Shown here: piece by piece, positions 8,679 through 18,115 of the stretch
Numbering within the stretch: the stretch's first letter is position 1
Layout: each line of letters begins with the position of its first letter
Assembly: GCA_016841765.1 (NCBI GenBank)
Contig: JAENYN010000005.1
Location: 1-64,000, forward strand
Length of the DNA stretch: 64,000 bases
Direction: 5' to 3'
Source: Guptibacillus hwajinpoensis
GTDB taxonomy: Bacteria; Bacillota; Bacilli; Bacillales; Bacillaceae_O
The notes under the pieces: model-generated
The model's database searches: none
The model's input: only the letters and a program-made list of their open reading frames with translations
What the model was told of the DNA's origin: nothing
Program-made: the position numbers and the translations under genes

Positions 8679-10859
8679 TCACCAAACTTTTTCCTTCAGC
8701 TCATCAAGCCTGCTGTTTCCCCAACCTGGAGTGAAATACTTCGGAACAGCCTTGTTGGAACGTTCTCCTTCTGAATCGGTCAGCTTGTTATAAGGAACCA
8801 CAGTATATGTTGGCGGGTCAAAGACGTTGACATTTTTGATGGTGAATTTACCTGAACCCGTAACAGTCCCCACTTTCTTTCTGGATCCATCCTTCTCTTC
8901 ATAAACATGATAAACGACCCGGTCATCCTCAGCAGGTGTCCATGACAGTTCAGCCGTAAACAGGCTCAGTGCTTTAAAGGACAAATCCACTGTCAGGTCA
9001 TTGATTTGTGGCAGCTTGATTGGATTTTCAAGATCATCAACGCCTTCCGGCTTCGGAAATGCCTTTTCCTTTTTTATCCCGCCTTCAGACAAAATCCTTT
9101 TGAACAGAGCTGCCGCATAGGCGCTCCCTTCTTTCAAATGCTGATCTTTACTCGTTTTGTCATAGCCCATCCAGAGTGTTCCGGTCACACCTGGCGTATA
9201 TCCGGCGAACCAGGCATCCGCAGAAACACCCTCCACTCCCGAAAAGGAGGTTGTTCCGGTTTTGCCGGCCAGCGCTCCAGCGAATGACCCTTTTCGGGCA
9301 GTCCCTTCCTCGACAACGGCGGAAAGCATGCGTGTCATATACCAAGATGTCTGCTTCGAAAACACTTTCCTTTTTTCCGGGTCCGCCTCCCCGAGCTTTT
9401 CGCCTTCACGATCATAAATTTCCTGGATGAAATACGGTTCAATCGCTTCGCCGCCTGCCGGAAAAGACCGATAAGCGCCGGCAAGCTCGAGCGGCGTGAC
9501 ACCGTCACTCAATCCGCCAAGCGCGATGGCAAGACCCGAATCAGGTGTAGGAATTGCTGCTTTTTCAAGATATTTTTTACCTGTTTCGATGCCGATTTCA
9601 TTCAATGTCCATACCGCCGGCGCATTGTCAGAATGGACGATGGCGTCATACATGGATATTTCACCGTCGTACTGATCATCATAATTTTCCGGTGTGTAAT
9701 CACCATACGTCCTTTTTTCATCAACGAGCATACTGTAAGGCCCGAATTTGTCTTCCTCAATTGCCGGCCCATAAACCGCCAGCGGTTTTAAGGCCGAACC
9801 CGGCTGGCGCTTCACAACTGCACGGTTCAGCCCTTTATGGACATAATTCCGGCCGCCAATAACAGACAAAACGCCGCCTGTTTTATTATCAAGCAAGACA
9901 AAAGCACCCTGCACTTGCTCATCTGTTCCAGGAAAATACTTTTCTTCTTGAAAAAGCTTGTACGCTGCCTTTTGAACTTTTTTATCCATCGGCACTTTAA
10001 TCGAATAACCACCCGTCATCACTTCTTCGTAAGAGAGATGATACTTTTCTTTCGCTTCCTTTAATACCATATCTATATACGAGGTATAAGAAGCATCCTG
10101 CCTTTCTTTCAGCCCTGCAACTGAAACTGTCTTCCCCTGATTGCGCACAGCCTGCTCCGGTTCAATATAACCTTGTTTTTCCATCAGGGACAGGACAAGA
10201 TTGCGCCGCTCTTTGCTTTTGTCAGGATGATTGACAGGCGAATACGTCGCCGGAGCTTTTGGAAGACCGGCCAGCAATGCTCCTTCATCAACGGTCAGTT
10301 CCGAAACATCCTTATCAAAATATAGCTTGGCGGCAGACTGGATTCCATAAGCGCCGTGCCCGAAATAAATTTGGTTCAAATACATTTCCAGCAATTTATC
10401 TTTACTGTAATTCCGCTCAAGATTAATGGCAATGACTGCTTCCTTTGTTTTTCGCAGCAATGTTTTTTCATGGGAGAGAAACACATTTTTGGCAAGCTGC
10501 TGGGTTATCGTACTGCCGCCCTCCACCTTTTGGCCGGCGAGAATATCCTTATACAGCGCCCTTATAATCGACTGGGCGTCAATGCCCGGATGATCATAAA
10601 ACCTGGAATCTTCAACTGCAATGAAGGCATGCTGAACATGTTTCGGAATATCATTAATATCAACCAGTTCCCGATTGACAGAATAGATTTTTGTAATGCG
10701 GTCCCCTTTTGCGTCAACAATTTCTGAAGTGGAGTCCATGACAAGCTTTTTATCGTCAATCACGTACTCCCCGGCCAAAATGATAATAATGTAACCGGCC
10801 AATCCCAGTAAAAGGGCTGACGCAGCAAACACAGCACCGATTAAGACTTTTCTCATCAT
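8679..10859 (-). CDS. pbpF: Class A penicillin-binding protein (PbpF-like)
   Basis: Product of 726 aa, a bifunctional peptidoglycan synthase anchored by one N-terminal segment (about residues 5-30). The glycosyltransferase domain (GT51) shows EDSRFYDHPGID with catalytic Glu83 and GGSTITQQ at 114-121. The transpeptidase domain has S355-A-L-K358, SDN at 410-412 and KTGT at 533-536. The C-terminus carries a fibronectin-III-like segment (about residues 625-705). Its place beside hemE matches pbpF (PBP2c) of B. subtilis, a sporulation/germination-linked class A enzyme. AAAGGAG lies upstream of the double ATG. Confidence 0.92.
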   Translation of the reverse strand: MMRKVLIGAVFAASALLLGLAGYIIIILAGEYVIDDKKLVMDSTSEIVDAKGDRITKIYSVNRELVDINDIPKHVQHAFIAVEDSRFYDHPGIDAQSIIRALYKDILAGQKVEGGSTITQQLAKNVFLSHEKTLLRKTKEAVIAINLERNYSKDKLLEMYLNQIYFGHGAYGIQSAAKLYFDKDVSELTVDEGALLAGLPKAPATYSPVNHPDKSKERRNLVLSLMEKQGYIEPEQAVRNQGKTVSVAGLKERQDASYTSYIDMVLKEAKEKYHLSYEEVMTGGYSIKVPMDKKVQKAAYKLFQEEKYFPGTDEQVQGAFVLLDNKTGGVLSVIGGRNYVHKGLNRAVVKRQPGSALKPLAVYGPAIEEDKFGPYSMLVDEKRTYGDYTPENYDDQYDGEISMYDAIVHSDNAPAVWTLNEIGIETGKKYLEKAAIPTPDSGLAIALGGLSDGVTPLELAGAYRSFPAGGEAIEPYFIQEIYDREGEKLGEADPEKRKVFSKQTSWYMTRMLSAVVEEGTARKGSFAGALAGKTGTTSFSGVEGVSADAWFAGYTPGVTGTLWMGYDKTSKDQHLKEGSAYAAALFKRILSEGGIKKEKAFPKPEGVDDLENPIKLPQINDLTVDLSFKALSLFTAELSWTPAEDDRVVYHVYEEKDGSRKKVGTVTGSGKFTIKNVNVFDPPTYTVVPYNKLTDSEGERSNKAVPKYFTPGWGNSRLDELKEKVW

Positions 10860-11081
10860 GCTGTCTTTCGACTCCTTTGAATGGTTAATTACCGGGTTTT
10901 ATTTTCCCGGCAGCAAGACAGGCAGTGACTCCAGCAAAACAATAGCCGCTGCCTAAAATAAGAATACACTCCATCTTATCTTATTTTCGACAACTTTTGA
11001 ACTATTATGTTTAATTTATCAGGGTTTTCCGCTCTTCTAAAAAGGTAAACTAATAACAGAATATGTGAAGGAGGATGGAAT

Positions 11082-11567
11082 GTGGATAAACTTCATATCA
11101 CCCATGGCACTTATCCGTTTTTGAAAAAAATGAAAGAACAAAATGAACAAGAATCCATGCTGCTGCTTTTGAAAGACACCGGTGCAGTCATGCTTCATGA
11201 AACTGCCGGAAAAACTCTGTTTAAAGGCGGCTCTTCCTATGATGTATTTGCATCAAAAGGAGATCTATCAACCGGAAAGTTTGCCGTTCTCGACCATTTT
11301 CCGGTTCGGGATGAAGGCCGGCCGCTTTTTGAGGACGAGGTGAGCCAGAAAGTTGATGGGGTCTCGAAGGAGGAGGGCCTCCTTGCCGTACGCGGGCTCA
11401 AGCCTTTGAAAGGCGATACGTATATTGTCCTGACTGTATGGAAAACAGAAGGGGCGTATACGACCTGGTCGGCCCAGCACCCTGATTTCCCGCTTGCAGA
11501 GGAAGATAAGTCGGTATTGAAAAGCCCTGTTTATAGCTCTGAATATGTCATACCGAAGTCTAAGTGA
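11082..11567 (+). CDS. hmoB: HmoB-like haem-degrading monooxygenase
   Basis: Product of 161 aa with a C-terminal antibiotic-biosynthesis-monooxygenase (ABM) fold (about residues 65-158) behind an N-terminal extension, the layout of B. subtilis HmoB (YhgC). HmoB opens haem to release iron. His133 in WSAQHPDF is the likely haem ligand. The start is GTG, supported by AAGGAGG seven bases upstream; an ATG two bases earlier is out of frame. The gene is divergent from pbpF, and nearness to hemEHY pairs haem synthesis with turnover, as in B. subtilis. Confidence 0.85.
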   Translation: MDKLHITHGTYPFLKKMKEQNEQESMLLLLKDTGAVMLHETAGKTLFKGGSSYDVFASKGDLSTGKFAVLDHFPVRDEGRPLFEDEVSQKVDGVSKEEGLLAVRGLKPLKGDTYIVLTVWKTEGAYTTWSAQHPDFPLAEEDKSVLKSPVYSSEYVIPKSK

Positions 11568-11636
11568 AAGGATGGGGGGCAGCCACAAAGCAGTGCCGTT
11601 TTTTGGAAAAACACATCTGGTTGCATGCTCATTAAC

Positions 11637-11666
11637 AGACCAAACCTCACAGGTTTGGTCTGCTTT
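11637..11666 (+). terminator. Terminator of hmoB
   Basis: Stem AGACCAAACC/AGGTTTGGTCT with loop TCAC, followed by GCTTTTGC. Confidence 0.85.
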
Positions 11667-11757
11667 TGCATATATATCAATGATTAATGGGTTTTAGCAG
11701 ATTAGGGGAAATGAAGGATTGTTCTTCAGTTTTAGCAGAAAGGGACAATATAAATAC

Positions 11758-11784
11758 AAACGCCTGGTTTGCACCCAGGCGTTT
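11758..11784 (-). terminator. Terminator of the liaFSR-like operon
   Basis: Stem AAACGCCTGG/CCAGGCGTTT, about 90 bases beyond the liaR stop on the minus strand, followed by GTATTTATA. Between this and the hmoB terminator (11667-11757) nothing further is recognised. Confidence 0.7.
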
Positions 11785-11873
11785 AGTTTGCTATTTGCAC
11801 AATCATTTAAGGTTTCATTGACTATTACATCCGTTTTTCACAACGTTATCAGAAATCTCCAACCGTTTCCTTT

Positions 11874-12521
11874 TCAAGTGCTTCTTGTAATATTATGCCG
11901 GTTGGCATACACTGCAGCCTGGGTCCTGTCCTGGACTTCAAGCTTGCTCAAAATATGGCTTACGTGCGTCTTAACGGTTTTGATTCCAATGAACAGTTCG
12001 TCGCAAATTTCCTGATTTGTCATTCCTTCCCCGAGACATTGCAAGACTTCAAGCTCCCTTTTGGTTAGTTCTTCGTGAAGCCTTTTTTGCCGGGGGGAAC
12101 GGAAACGGTTCATCATCGTGCTAGCCGCCCGCGCCTCAATAACCGATTCACCGTCAACAGCTTTTTTTATCGCATCCGTAATATTTTCTGCCTTAGCCGT
12201 TTTCAGCAAATAACTAAATGCACCTGCTTCAATTGCCGGGATAACCTGATCTTCGTCATAGAAGCTTGTAATGATGATGATTTTGCATTCAGGGGCAAAA
12301 GCCATTATTTCTTTTGTAGCCTCAACTCCCGTCCCGTTTTCCATAAGCAAATCCATCAGCACAACATCCGGCTGTTTCTCTTTAACAAGCTGAACCGCTT
12401 CCCTGCCGCTTGATCCTTCACCAGCAATTTCAAAATCCGGTTCTGTCATCAAATAAGAAAGCAAACCTTTCCTGACCATTTCATGATCGTCGACGACCAC
12501 TATGCGAACGGACTCCCCCAT
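11874..12521 (-). CDS. liaR: LiaR/VraR-type response regulator
   Basis: Product of 215 aa: a receiver domain (Asp11/Asp12 acidic pocket, phosphoacceptor Asp57, conserved T and K switch residues) followed by a LuxR/NarL-type helix-turn-helix (LTKRELEVLQCLGEGMTNQEI...). This is the LiaR/VraR architecture. Such regulators respond through LiaS to cell-envelope stress, for example lipid II-binding antibiotics. The reading frame overlaps the liaS 3' end by 41 bp. The target liaIH genes are not next to it here, so its targets must lie elsewhere or differ. Confidence 0.88.
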   Translation of the reverse strand: MGESVRIVVVDDHEMVRKGLLSYLMTEPDFEIAGEGSSGREAVQLVKEKQPDVVLMDLLMENGTGVEATKEIMAFAPECKIIIITSFYDEDQVIPAIEAGAFSYLLKTAKAENITDAIKKAVDGESVIEARAASTMMNRFRSPRQKRLHEELTKRELEVLQCLGEGMTNQEICDELFIGIKTVKTHVSHILSKLEVQDRTQAAVYANRHNITRST

Positions 12522-13566
12522 TTTCCTTCTCCTCCTTTACCGGTACCCGAATCGTTAAATAGGTTCCTTCCCCTTTTTGTGATTTAAGGCCGATTGCCGC
12601 CCCTATCTCCTCCGCCCTTTCCTGCATCGTTTTCAATCCATAAGAAGTTTTTCGTTCATCCTGTAAATCAAACCCTTTTCCATCATCACGTATATATATG
12701 TATAAATGGTTTTTCTGTAAAGATCCTTCCAATTTGACCATACTGGCTTCAGCATGCCGAAGAACATTCGAAAGGAATTCCTGGATGATTCTGAATAAAT
12801 GGTCCTCAACTCCTCGGGAAAGATCAGGCGATTTTCCGAGACTCACCTGGAAATCAATTGTGCATTTCGCCCTCAACTCCCCAATCAGTTTTTCAATTCC
12901 GTCCCATAATGTATCTCCGCTCAAGTGGACCGGCCTCAGGTGCAGCATAAGAGCCCTCATTTCCACCTGGGCCTGTGCAGCCATATCCGAAATCTGCTGC
13001 AACTGTTCTTTTGCCTTCCGCTCATCCCTGTCAAAAAGCCGAATAGCGGCAGATGACATCATACTTAAAGCAAATAGCTGCTGACTGACCGCATCATGGA
13101 GATCCCGGGCGAGCCGCTGCCGTTCTTCAATTGCGGCTGCTTTGTGCGCTTCTTCTGCAAGATCAGTTTTTTCATCCGCCAGTCGCTGCAGCGATTTCAC
13201 CTGGCTATCGATTCTTTCTGCAAGATCATTTAAATCATTCGACATGCGCCCGATTTCATCGTTCCCTTCCTGATCAATGCGTCTTGACAGATTCCCTCTT
13301 GAAAGGACTGCAATAAATGTGGACAATTTCTCCAAACGATCTTTCAGCGGCTGGCTGCTTATGTATCCCGCATAGATGCCTGACACCAGGGCAGCAGTAA
13401 ATACCAAACCCGTCAGCCACAAAATGGCTGAAAGCCCAAGTGGATTGGCCGGCATGAACAGTAAAGCGAACTGCAGACCCACAAAAAATAAGATGCCGGT
13501 CGCCAATGCGGCAAATATATGCATACGCAAAATATGATAGCGGATACTGGAAATTTTCTTCAGCAT
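12481..13566 (-). CDS. liaS: LiaS/VraS-type sensor histidine kinase
   Basis: Product of 361 aa with two N-terminal membrane segments (about residues 15-38 and 46-68) and only a short extracytoplasmic loop, as in intramembrane-sensing kinases. A HAMP segment (about 70-125), a HisKA_3 domain with RDLHDAVSQQ (phosphoacceptor His157) and a C-terminal ATPase domain with DDGKGFDL follow. Start MLKKISS is chosen over a longer frame that overlaps liaF. The partner regulator overlaps its 3' end, and LiaF, its usual inhibitor, is upstream. Confidence 0.88.
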   Translation of the reverse strand: MLKKISSIRYHILRMHIFAALATGILFFVGLQFALLFMPANPLGLSAILWLTGLVFTAALVSGIYAGYISSQPLKDRLEKLSTFIAVLSRGNLSRRIDQEGNDEIGRMSNDLNDLAERIDSQVKSLQRLADEKTDLAEEAHKAAAIEERQRLARDLHDAVSQQLFALSMMSSAAIRLFDRDERKAKEQLQQISDMAAQAQVEMRALMLHLRPVHLSGDTLWDGIEKLIGELRAKCTIDFQVSLGKSPDLSRGVEDHLFRIIQEFLSNVLRHAEASMVKLEGSLQKNHLYIYIRDDGKGFDLQDERKTSYGLKTMQERAEEIGAAIGLKSQKGEGTYLTIRVPVKEEKENGGVRSHSGRRRS

Positions 13567-13582
13567 ATACTTCCGTCCCTTC

Positions 13583-14299
13583 CTATACCCTGTCAATCCG
13601 GATGTCACCGGCCTTCAATTTGATCCGAAAAGTCAGTTTTCTCGCAGCTTCCTCATATCCGGCAGTTTTGAAATTGTAGTCCCGGTTCACACCATCCGTA
13701 CTCTGGCCGAGCACCTGTATACTACCGGCTTTGATTTGGGCATCAACCGCAAATTCAAGTTCCTCAGGAATCAGGATTTTCACATCCCCCACCCAACCTG
13801 AAATTTTGATGGGGATTTCTTTTTCCGGTAAAAAACCTTTTGTGAAGTCGAGATGGTAGTCTCCTATTGCATTCCACAAATTCATCGGTTCTACTGACCA
13901 GTTTGGCGAATCGTACTTAATGTCTCCAATCGGAAAACCGCTTGCCTTCGCATCTTCACCATCTTTATTGAAAAACAGCTTGATGCCTAAATAAACCAAC
14001 AGCAGAGGCCACAGTTTCCATACCATTCCAAGCGTGAATGTGATCACCTCAAACCGGTCAAGCATGAGCAGTATGCCAAGGAATAGGAACAACAGCCCCC
14101 AAAACCAGCTTCCTCCTGATTTTCTTATCACCCGCACGAGTGCCCTCAATCCAATCGCAATTAAGATGACAGGGTAAAAGAAAACGATCAGCTCTTTTAC
14201 TTCCATCGTTAATATGCCGATATTCACAAGCAGCAGCAGCACACCCAACCCTATTAAAGTGAAGGCTGCAATTAGTTTTCCTATTGATTGTCCGCCCAT
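13583..14299 (-). CDS. liaF: LiaF-type membrane inhibitor
   Basis: Product of 238 aa with four hydrophobic segments in the first ~115 residues and a soluble C-terminal beta-rich LiaF domain (DUF2154-like). LiaF proteins keep the LiaS kinase off in the absence of envelope stress. GGGAG lies 6 bases before the chosen ATG (MGGQSIG), which is why this start is preferred to upstream ATGs. It is the first gene of liaF-liaS-liaR. Confidence 0.85.
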   Translation of the reverse strand: MGGQSIGKLIAAFTLIGLGVLLLLVNIGILTMEVKELIVFFYPVILIAIGLRALVRVIRKSGGSWFWGLLFLFLGILLMLDRFEVITFTLGMVWKLWPLLLVYLGIKLFFNKDGEDAKASGFPIGDIKYDSPNWSVEPMNLWNAIGDYHLDFTKGFLPEKEIPIKISGWVGDVKILIPEELEFAVDAQIKAGSIQVLGQSTDGVNRDYNFKTAGYEEAARKLTFRIKLKAGDIRIDRV

Positions 14300-14357
14300 T
14301 TTCATCTCCCTCTTTCCACCTATATACAATTTCCGCATCGGCCTTCATTTTCCTGTC

Positions 14358-15617
14358 TCAGTCATATGCTAACGTGCGGAGTTCCTTCAAGTTGAATGAC
14401 AAAATGGCAATTAGGCAGACTGCCAGTCCGGCATATAAAATGATAGAACCGATTCCTGTTCCAGACCCGATGATGAGTGAGGTAACAAAATATGAAACGG
14501 GGACCAGTCCTGTGGCAACCGTCATCAACAGGCTCATCACCCTGCCGAGCATGCGGGCATCTGTCTTTGACTGGACGACGGTCAAAATCGGTATATTGAC
14601 GACCTGCATCAACATGCCGATAGCAAATAATAACGGAATTGCAAACAGCAGCGATGGGACAACGCCCAGCAATGTAAAAAGCGCAGTTTGAACCAACAAG
14701 CCGTACAGGACGAGCAACCCCGGCCTTTTTACAGATTTCAACACAGTCATCAACAGGGCGCCGCCAAGCGCACCAATGCCCAACGCCATTTCCATCGCCG
14801 TCAGCCCGAGGGCATTTGCCTGATATACGTCTTTTACAAGAAGTGGAATACCCATTGACAGCGGTCCGGTTATAAAAAAATTGACCAGGAATGCCATCGA
14901 CATGACAGACAGCAGCAAGTTATTGCTTTTCACGTAATTGAATCCTGTCTTTATGTCGTGAAAAATGCTTTGCTTCGACTCCTGGGAGGCTTCCTCTTGC
15001 ATCAATGTAATCCGGGCAACAGTCCAGGCGGCAATGACAAGCATGACAGCTGCAGCAGTAAAAATCCCTTTGAATCCGATTGTCACAATGAGCGTTCCGC
15101 CTGCAGCCGGCCCGATAATCGGGCTTAACTGCTGTGTCATCTGAAGTGTGCCATTGCCCCGCTGCAGCAATTCTTTAGGCAAGATTTCTGCCACAAGTGA
15201 ATTCATGCTGGGATGCGAAAACGCATCCGATATGCCAAAGAAAACAGATAATATGATGAGATGCCAGGCTGCCACAGCATCAAACCATACTAGAACAAGC
15301 AAAACGGATACCATAGCCGCTCTGGACAGATCGGAAAGGAATAATATAGTCCTTTTATTTAGCCGATCTGCAGCCGCTCCGCCGTACATCATAAAAATCA
15401 GCCTTGGAATTGAAGCGGAGACAAACAGCATCCCGAAATAAAAACGGTTTCCGGTAATGGAGAGCATGAGCCACTCACTGCCTATCAAATAAACATAGTA
15501 TCCCGGAGAAGAAAATAGCGCGCCGATGAATAGATATAAAAAATTTCGATTTGAAAATGGATTGTTCTTTTCTGGCATGACATGATCGAAAACGGTCACC
15601 CCCTGTTCCTGATCCAT
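14358..15617 (-). CDS. MFS transporter, EntS/MFS_3-like
   Basis: Product of 419 aa with about 10-12 membrane segments and the cytoplasmic loop motif G-x-A-A-D-R-L-N-K-R between segments 2 and 3. The N-terminal 25 residues precede the first segment. The closest architecture is the MFS_3 group that includes the enterobactin exporter EntS and macrolide exporters, so drug or siderophore export is plausible but the substrate is unknown. It lies 58 bp upstream of liaF on the same strand and may be co-transcribed with it. Confidence 0.8.
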   Translation of the reverse strand: MDQEQGVTVFDHVMPEKNNPFSNRNFLYLFIGALFSSPGYYVYLIGSEWLMLSITGNRFYFGMLFVSASIPRLIFMMYGGAAADRLNKRTILFLSDLSRAAMVSVLLVLVWFDAVAAWHLIILSVFFGISDAFSHPSMNSLVAEILPKELLQRGNGTLQMTQQLSPIIGPAAGGTLIVTIGFKGIFTAAAVMLVIAAWTVARITLMQEEASQESKQSIFHDIKTGFNYVKSNNLLLSVMSMAFLVNFFITGPLSMGIPLLVKDVYQANALGLTAMEMALGIGALGGALLMTVLKSVKRPGLLVLYGLLVQTALFTLLGVVPSLLFAIPLLFAIGMLMQVVNIPILTVVQSKTDARMLGRVMSLLMTVATGLVPVSYFVTSLIIGSGTGIGSIILYAGLAVCLIAILSFNLKELRTLAYD

Positions 15618-15824
15618 GCGGTAATCCCCCTATCATTTTTCCATTTATTTTCTGCTTTCTTACAGTTTAATGGTATAGGCCTTCCGCCAGATACGAACCT
15701 CAGTCGGGAAAAGTCTCAGTCTCCAGACCGATTTTTACAATGGCTGCCATCACAACAAATCCTTCCGGAACATATCCTGCTATAGGTGAATGCCTCATTT
15801 GCCAGACTGAAAGGAAGGGGTTCC

Positions 15825-17225
15825 ATGGAAGTAATCGCTTTAACGTCCCTGCATTGGATTTATGTTTGTTTCATCTTGCTGATCATCGGCTTTATGCTAT
15901 TCAAGAGAGATACGACACTCGTCTGCATAGCCGGCATCTTTCTTCTTGCCCTGACAGCCACCGGTTCGCTGACCGGAGCAGTCAGCGGCGTTTTCAATAG
16001 TTTCATTTATGCAATCACTGAATTGCTTTCCACGATTCTTGTCATCTCTATCATTGTAGCGATGAGCAACACCCTGACGAAAACAGGGATAAATGATGTG
16101 ATGATTTCACCGTTCACGAAGCTGATGCGGACCCCCGCACTCGCTTACTGGACCATCGGAATCTTGATGATGGTGATTTCATGGTTTTTCTGGCCTTCCC
16201 CGGCCGTCGCGCTGCTCGGAGCCGTTCTTCTGCCGGCGGCCATCCGTGCAGGACTTCCGGCACTCGGTGCGGCCATGGCAATGAACCTGTTCGGCCATGG
16301 CATTGCCCTGTCAGGTGACTTCGTCATTCAGGCAGCCCCGAAACTGACTGCCGACGCTGCAGGCCTCCCTGTAGGGGAAGTTGTCCAGGCAAGCATCCCG
16401 CTCGTTTTCATAATGGGTGCCGTGACAACAATATCTGCTTTTTATTTCTTGCGGAGAGATATGAAAAAAGGGAAATTGACGACAGGCAGCCATGAGTTGG
16501 AGACATCCAGGGGACAGGAGCGTGAAACCGTCCGCTCGTTATCCGATTCAGCCAGAAAATTCTTTGCTGTCTTTGTTCCAGTCCTGTTTCTCCTGGATGT
16601 TGCCGCAATGTTCTTGCTCAACTTACAGGGCGGGGAAGCGACTTCGCTTGTAGGGGGAACCGCAATCTTAATCCTCGTGTTGATTTCGCTTGCGGCCCAT
16701 AAAAACAAAGGTCTTGAAGAAGTGACAAATTACTTGATCAAAGGCTTCCAATTCGGATTCAAAGTATTCGGCCCTGTCATTCCGATTGCCGCCTTTTTCT
16801 ACCTGGGCGATGCGGGCTTCAATGCTATCATCGGCGATTATTTGCCAAAAGCCTCACAGGGGATTGTCAACGACCTTGGGGCGGCACTTGCTGCCAACGT
16901 GCCAATGAATGCGCCGGTCGGAGCGGTTACGCTGACCACAGTCGGCGCCATAACCGGACTTGACGGTTCCGGCTTTTCCGGAATCTCGCTGGCAGGTTCC
17001 ATCGCCCACTTATTTTCCATGGTGATCGGGTCAGGCGCCGCTGTATTGACAGCACTCGGCCAGATTTCAGCCATCTGGGTCGGTGGCGGCACGCTCGTCC
17101 CATGGGCGCTTATTCCTGCAGCTGCCATCTGCGGAGTTGATCCATTCGAACTGGCCAGGCGCAATTTCCCGCCGGTGTTGATTGGTCTTGCTGTGACGAC
17201 GATTGCAGCGATGTTTTTGATCTGA
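15825..17225 (+). CDS. yhfA: YhfA-like multi-pass permease
   Basis: Product of 466 aa with about 11-12 hydrophobic segments and a charged cytoplasmic loop near residues 210-250. Glycine-rich re-entrant-like stretches (GITGLDGSGFSG and VGGGTLVPWALIP) resemble ion-transporter-type carriers. Substrate unknown. Length and neighbourhood (next to hmoB/pbpF) match B. subtilis YhfA, so that symbol is given by synteny. Start MEVIAL follows AAGGAAGGGG; an ATG 39 bases earlier lacks a ribosome binding site. Confidence 0.7.
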   Translation: MEVIALTSLHWIYVCFILLIIGFMLFKRDTTLVCIAGIFLLALTATGSLTGAVSGVFNSFIYAITELLSTILVISIIVAMSNTLTKTGINDVMISPFTKLMRTPALAYWTIGILMMVISWFFWPSPAVALLGAVLLPAAIRAGLPALGAAMAMNLFGHGIALSGDFVIQAAPKLTADAAGLPVGEVVQASIPLVFIMGAVTTISAFYFLRRDMKKGKLTTGSHELETSRGQERETVRSLSDSARKFFAVFVPVLFLLDVAAMFLLNLQGGEATSLVGGTAILILVLISLAAHKNKGLEEVTNYLIKGFQFGFKVFGPVIPIAAFFYLGDAGFNAIIGDYLPKASQGIVNDLGAALAANVPMNAPVGAVTLTTVGAITGLDGSGFSGISLAGSIAHLFSMVIGSGAAVLTALGQISAIWVGGGTLVPWALIPAAAICGVDPFELARRNFPPVLIGLAVTTIAAMFLI

Positions 17226-17252
17226 ATAGCTTTTTTCTAAAATAAACCTTCT

Positions 17253-17276
17253 GCTGGCGTTCGAAAAGACGCCAGC
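17253..17276 (+). terminator. Weak hairpin after yhfA
   Basis: Stem GCTGGCGT/ACGCCAGC 28 bp after the stop codon, followed by only a short T/C-rich tail. A second, stronger hairpin lies at 17359. Confidence 0.45.
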
Positions 17277-17358
17277 TTCATCCGCTTTTGGGTTCCATCC
17301 TGAAACTTATGTTAGAGTGACAAACGTTTCTACTTCTATATTGATATATAAGAAAGCC

Positions 17359-17387
17359 AAAACTCGCCATTATGTTTGGCGAGTTTT
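17359..17387 (+). terminator. Hairpin terminator downstream of yhfA
   Basis: Stem AAAACTCGCCA/TGGCGAGTTTT with loop TTATGTT. It is A/T-flanked on both sides, so it could act in either direction. Confidence 0.65.
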
Positions 17388-17617
17388 CTAGTTAATTCTA
17401 GTTCCTATTCAGCTGAAACAACCTTCACTGGAATAAATTTCCTGTAATTGCTAATAGAGTGTTCCCGAGTTCTCTGCGGCCTTTCCGCTGGCAGGGATTC
17501 GATTCTGTGGAATATAAGGAACCGCACAGTACCATAGTCTGAATAGGCTTTATATAGGTGCTTAATCAGAGTTCAATGCCCATACTCAACTTTATTGGCG
17601 TGGTAAGATGATCAATT

Positions 17618-18022
17618 GAATTGGACCTGGTATGTGCACTGAACCTTCATTCAGTGCAGATAATCAATTGAATTGGACCTGGTATGCGCACTGAACCATC
17701 ATTCAGTGCAGATAATCGATTGAATTGGACCTGGTATGCGCACTGAACCATCATTCAGTGCAGATAATCGATTGAATTGGACCTGGTATGTGCACTGAAT
17801 CTCCATTCAGTGCAGATAATCAGTTGAATTGGACCTGGTATGCGCACTGAACCATCATTCAGTGCGCTTAATCAGCTAAGTAAGCTTGGTATGTGCACTG
17901 AATCTCCATTCAGTGCACATAATCAGTTGAATTGGGCCTGGTATGCGCACTGAACCTTCATTCAGTGCGCTTAATCAGCTAAGTAAGCTTGGTATGCGCA
18001 CTGAACCCTCATTCAGTACCCT
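17618..18022. repeat. Eight-unit hairpin array, 51-52 bp period
   Basis: Eight tandem units with the word ACTGAA at 17638, 17690, 17742, 17794, 17846, 17898, 17949 and 18000. Each unit is an inverted repeat of the form GCACTGAA-N6-TTCAGTGC (about 26 bp) plus a spacer such as ATAATCAGTTGAATTGGACC. Outer stem bases vary (TGTGC or TGCGC), and in the units at 17846, 17898 and 17949 the arms match. No open frame or cas gene accompanies it. It occupies the gap between convergent yhfA and the PfpI gene. The part between 17400 and 17600 shows nothing recognised. Confidence 0.92.
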
Positions 18023-18082
18023 TAATCAGCTGAATATCCATTGTAGACGTGCGGAATCCAGTATTCCCAAAAACCAAAACAA

Positions 18083-18109
18083 AAACCGGCCCTCAATCTG
18101 GGCCGGTTT
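18083..18109 (-). terminator. Terminator of the PfpI-family gene
   Basis: Stem AAACCGGCCC/GGGCCGGTTT; on the minus strand it runs into TTTTTGTTTTGG. Confidence 0.9.
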
Positions 18110-18115
18110 CACTAC

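Noticed and set aside
17404-17549. Ends of a mobile element (CCTATTCAG ... CTGAATAGG)
   Set aside because: Nine-base inverted match only; no transposase, no target duplication, plausible by chance.
17618-18022. CRISPR array
   Set aside because: Units are 51-52 bp with both halves conserved; there are no unique spacers of constant length and no cas genes anywhere in the window.
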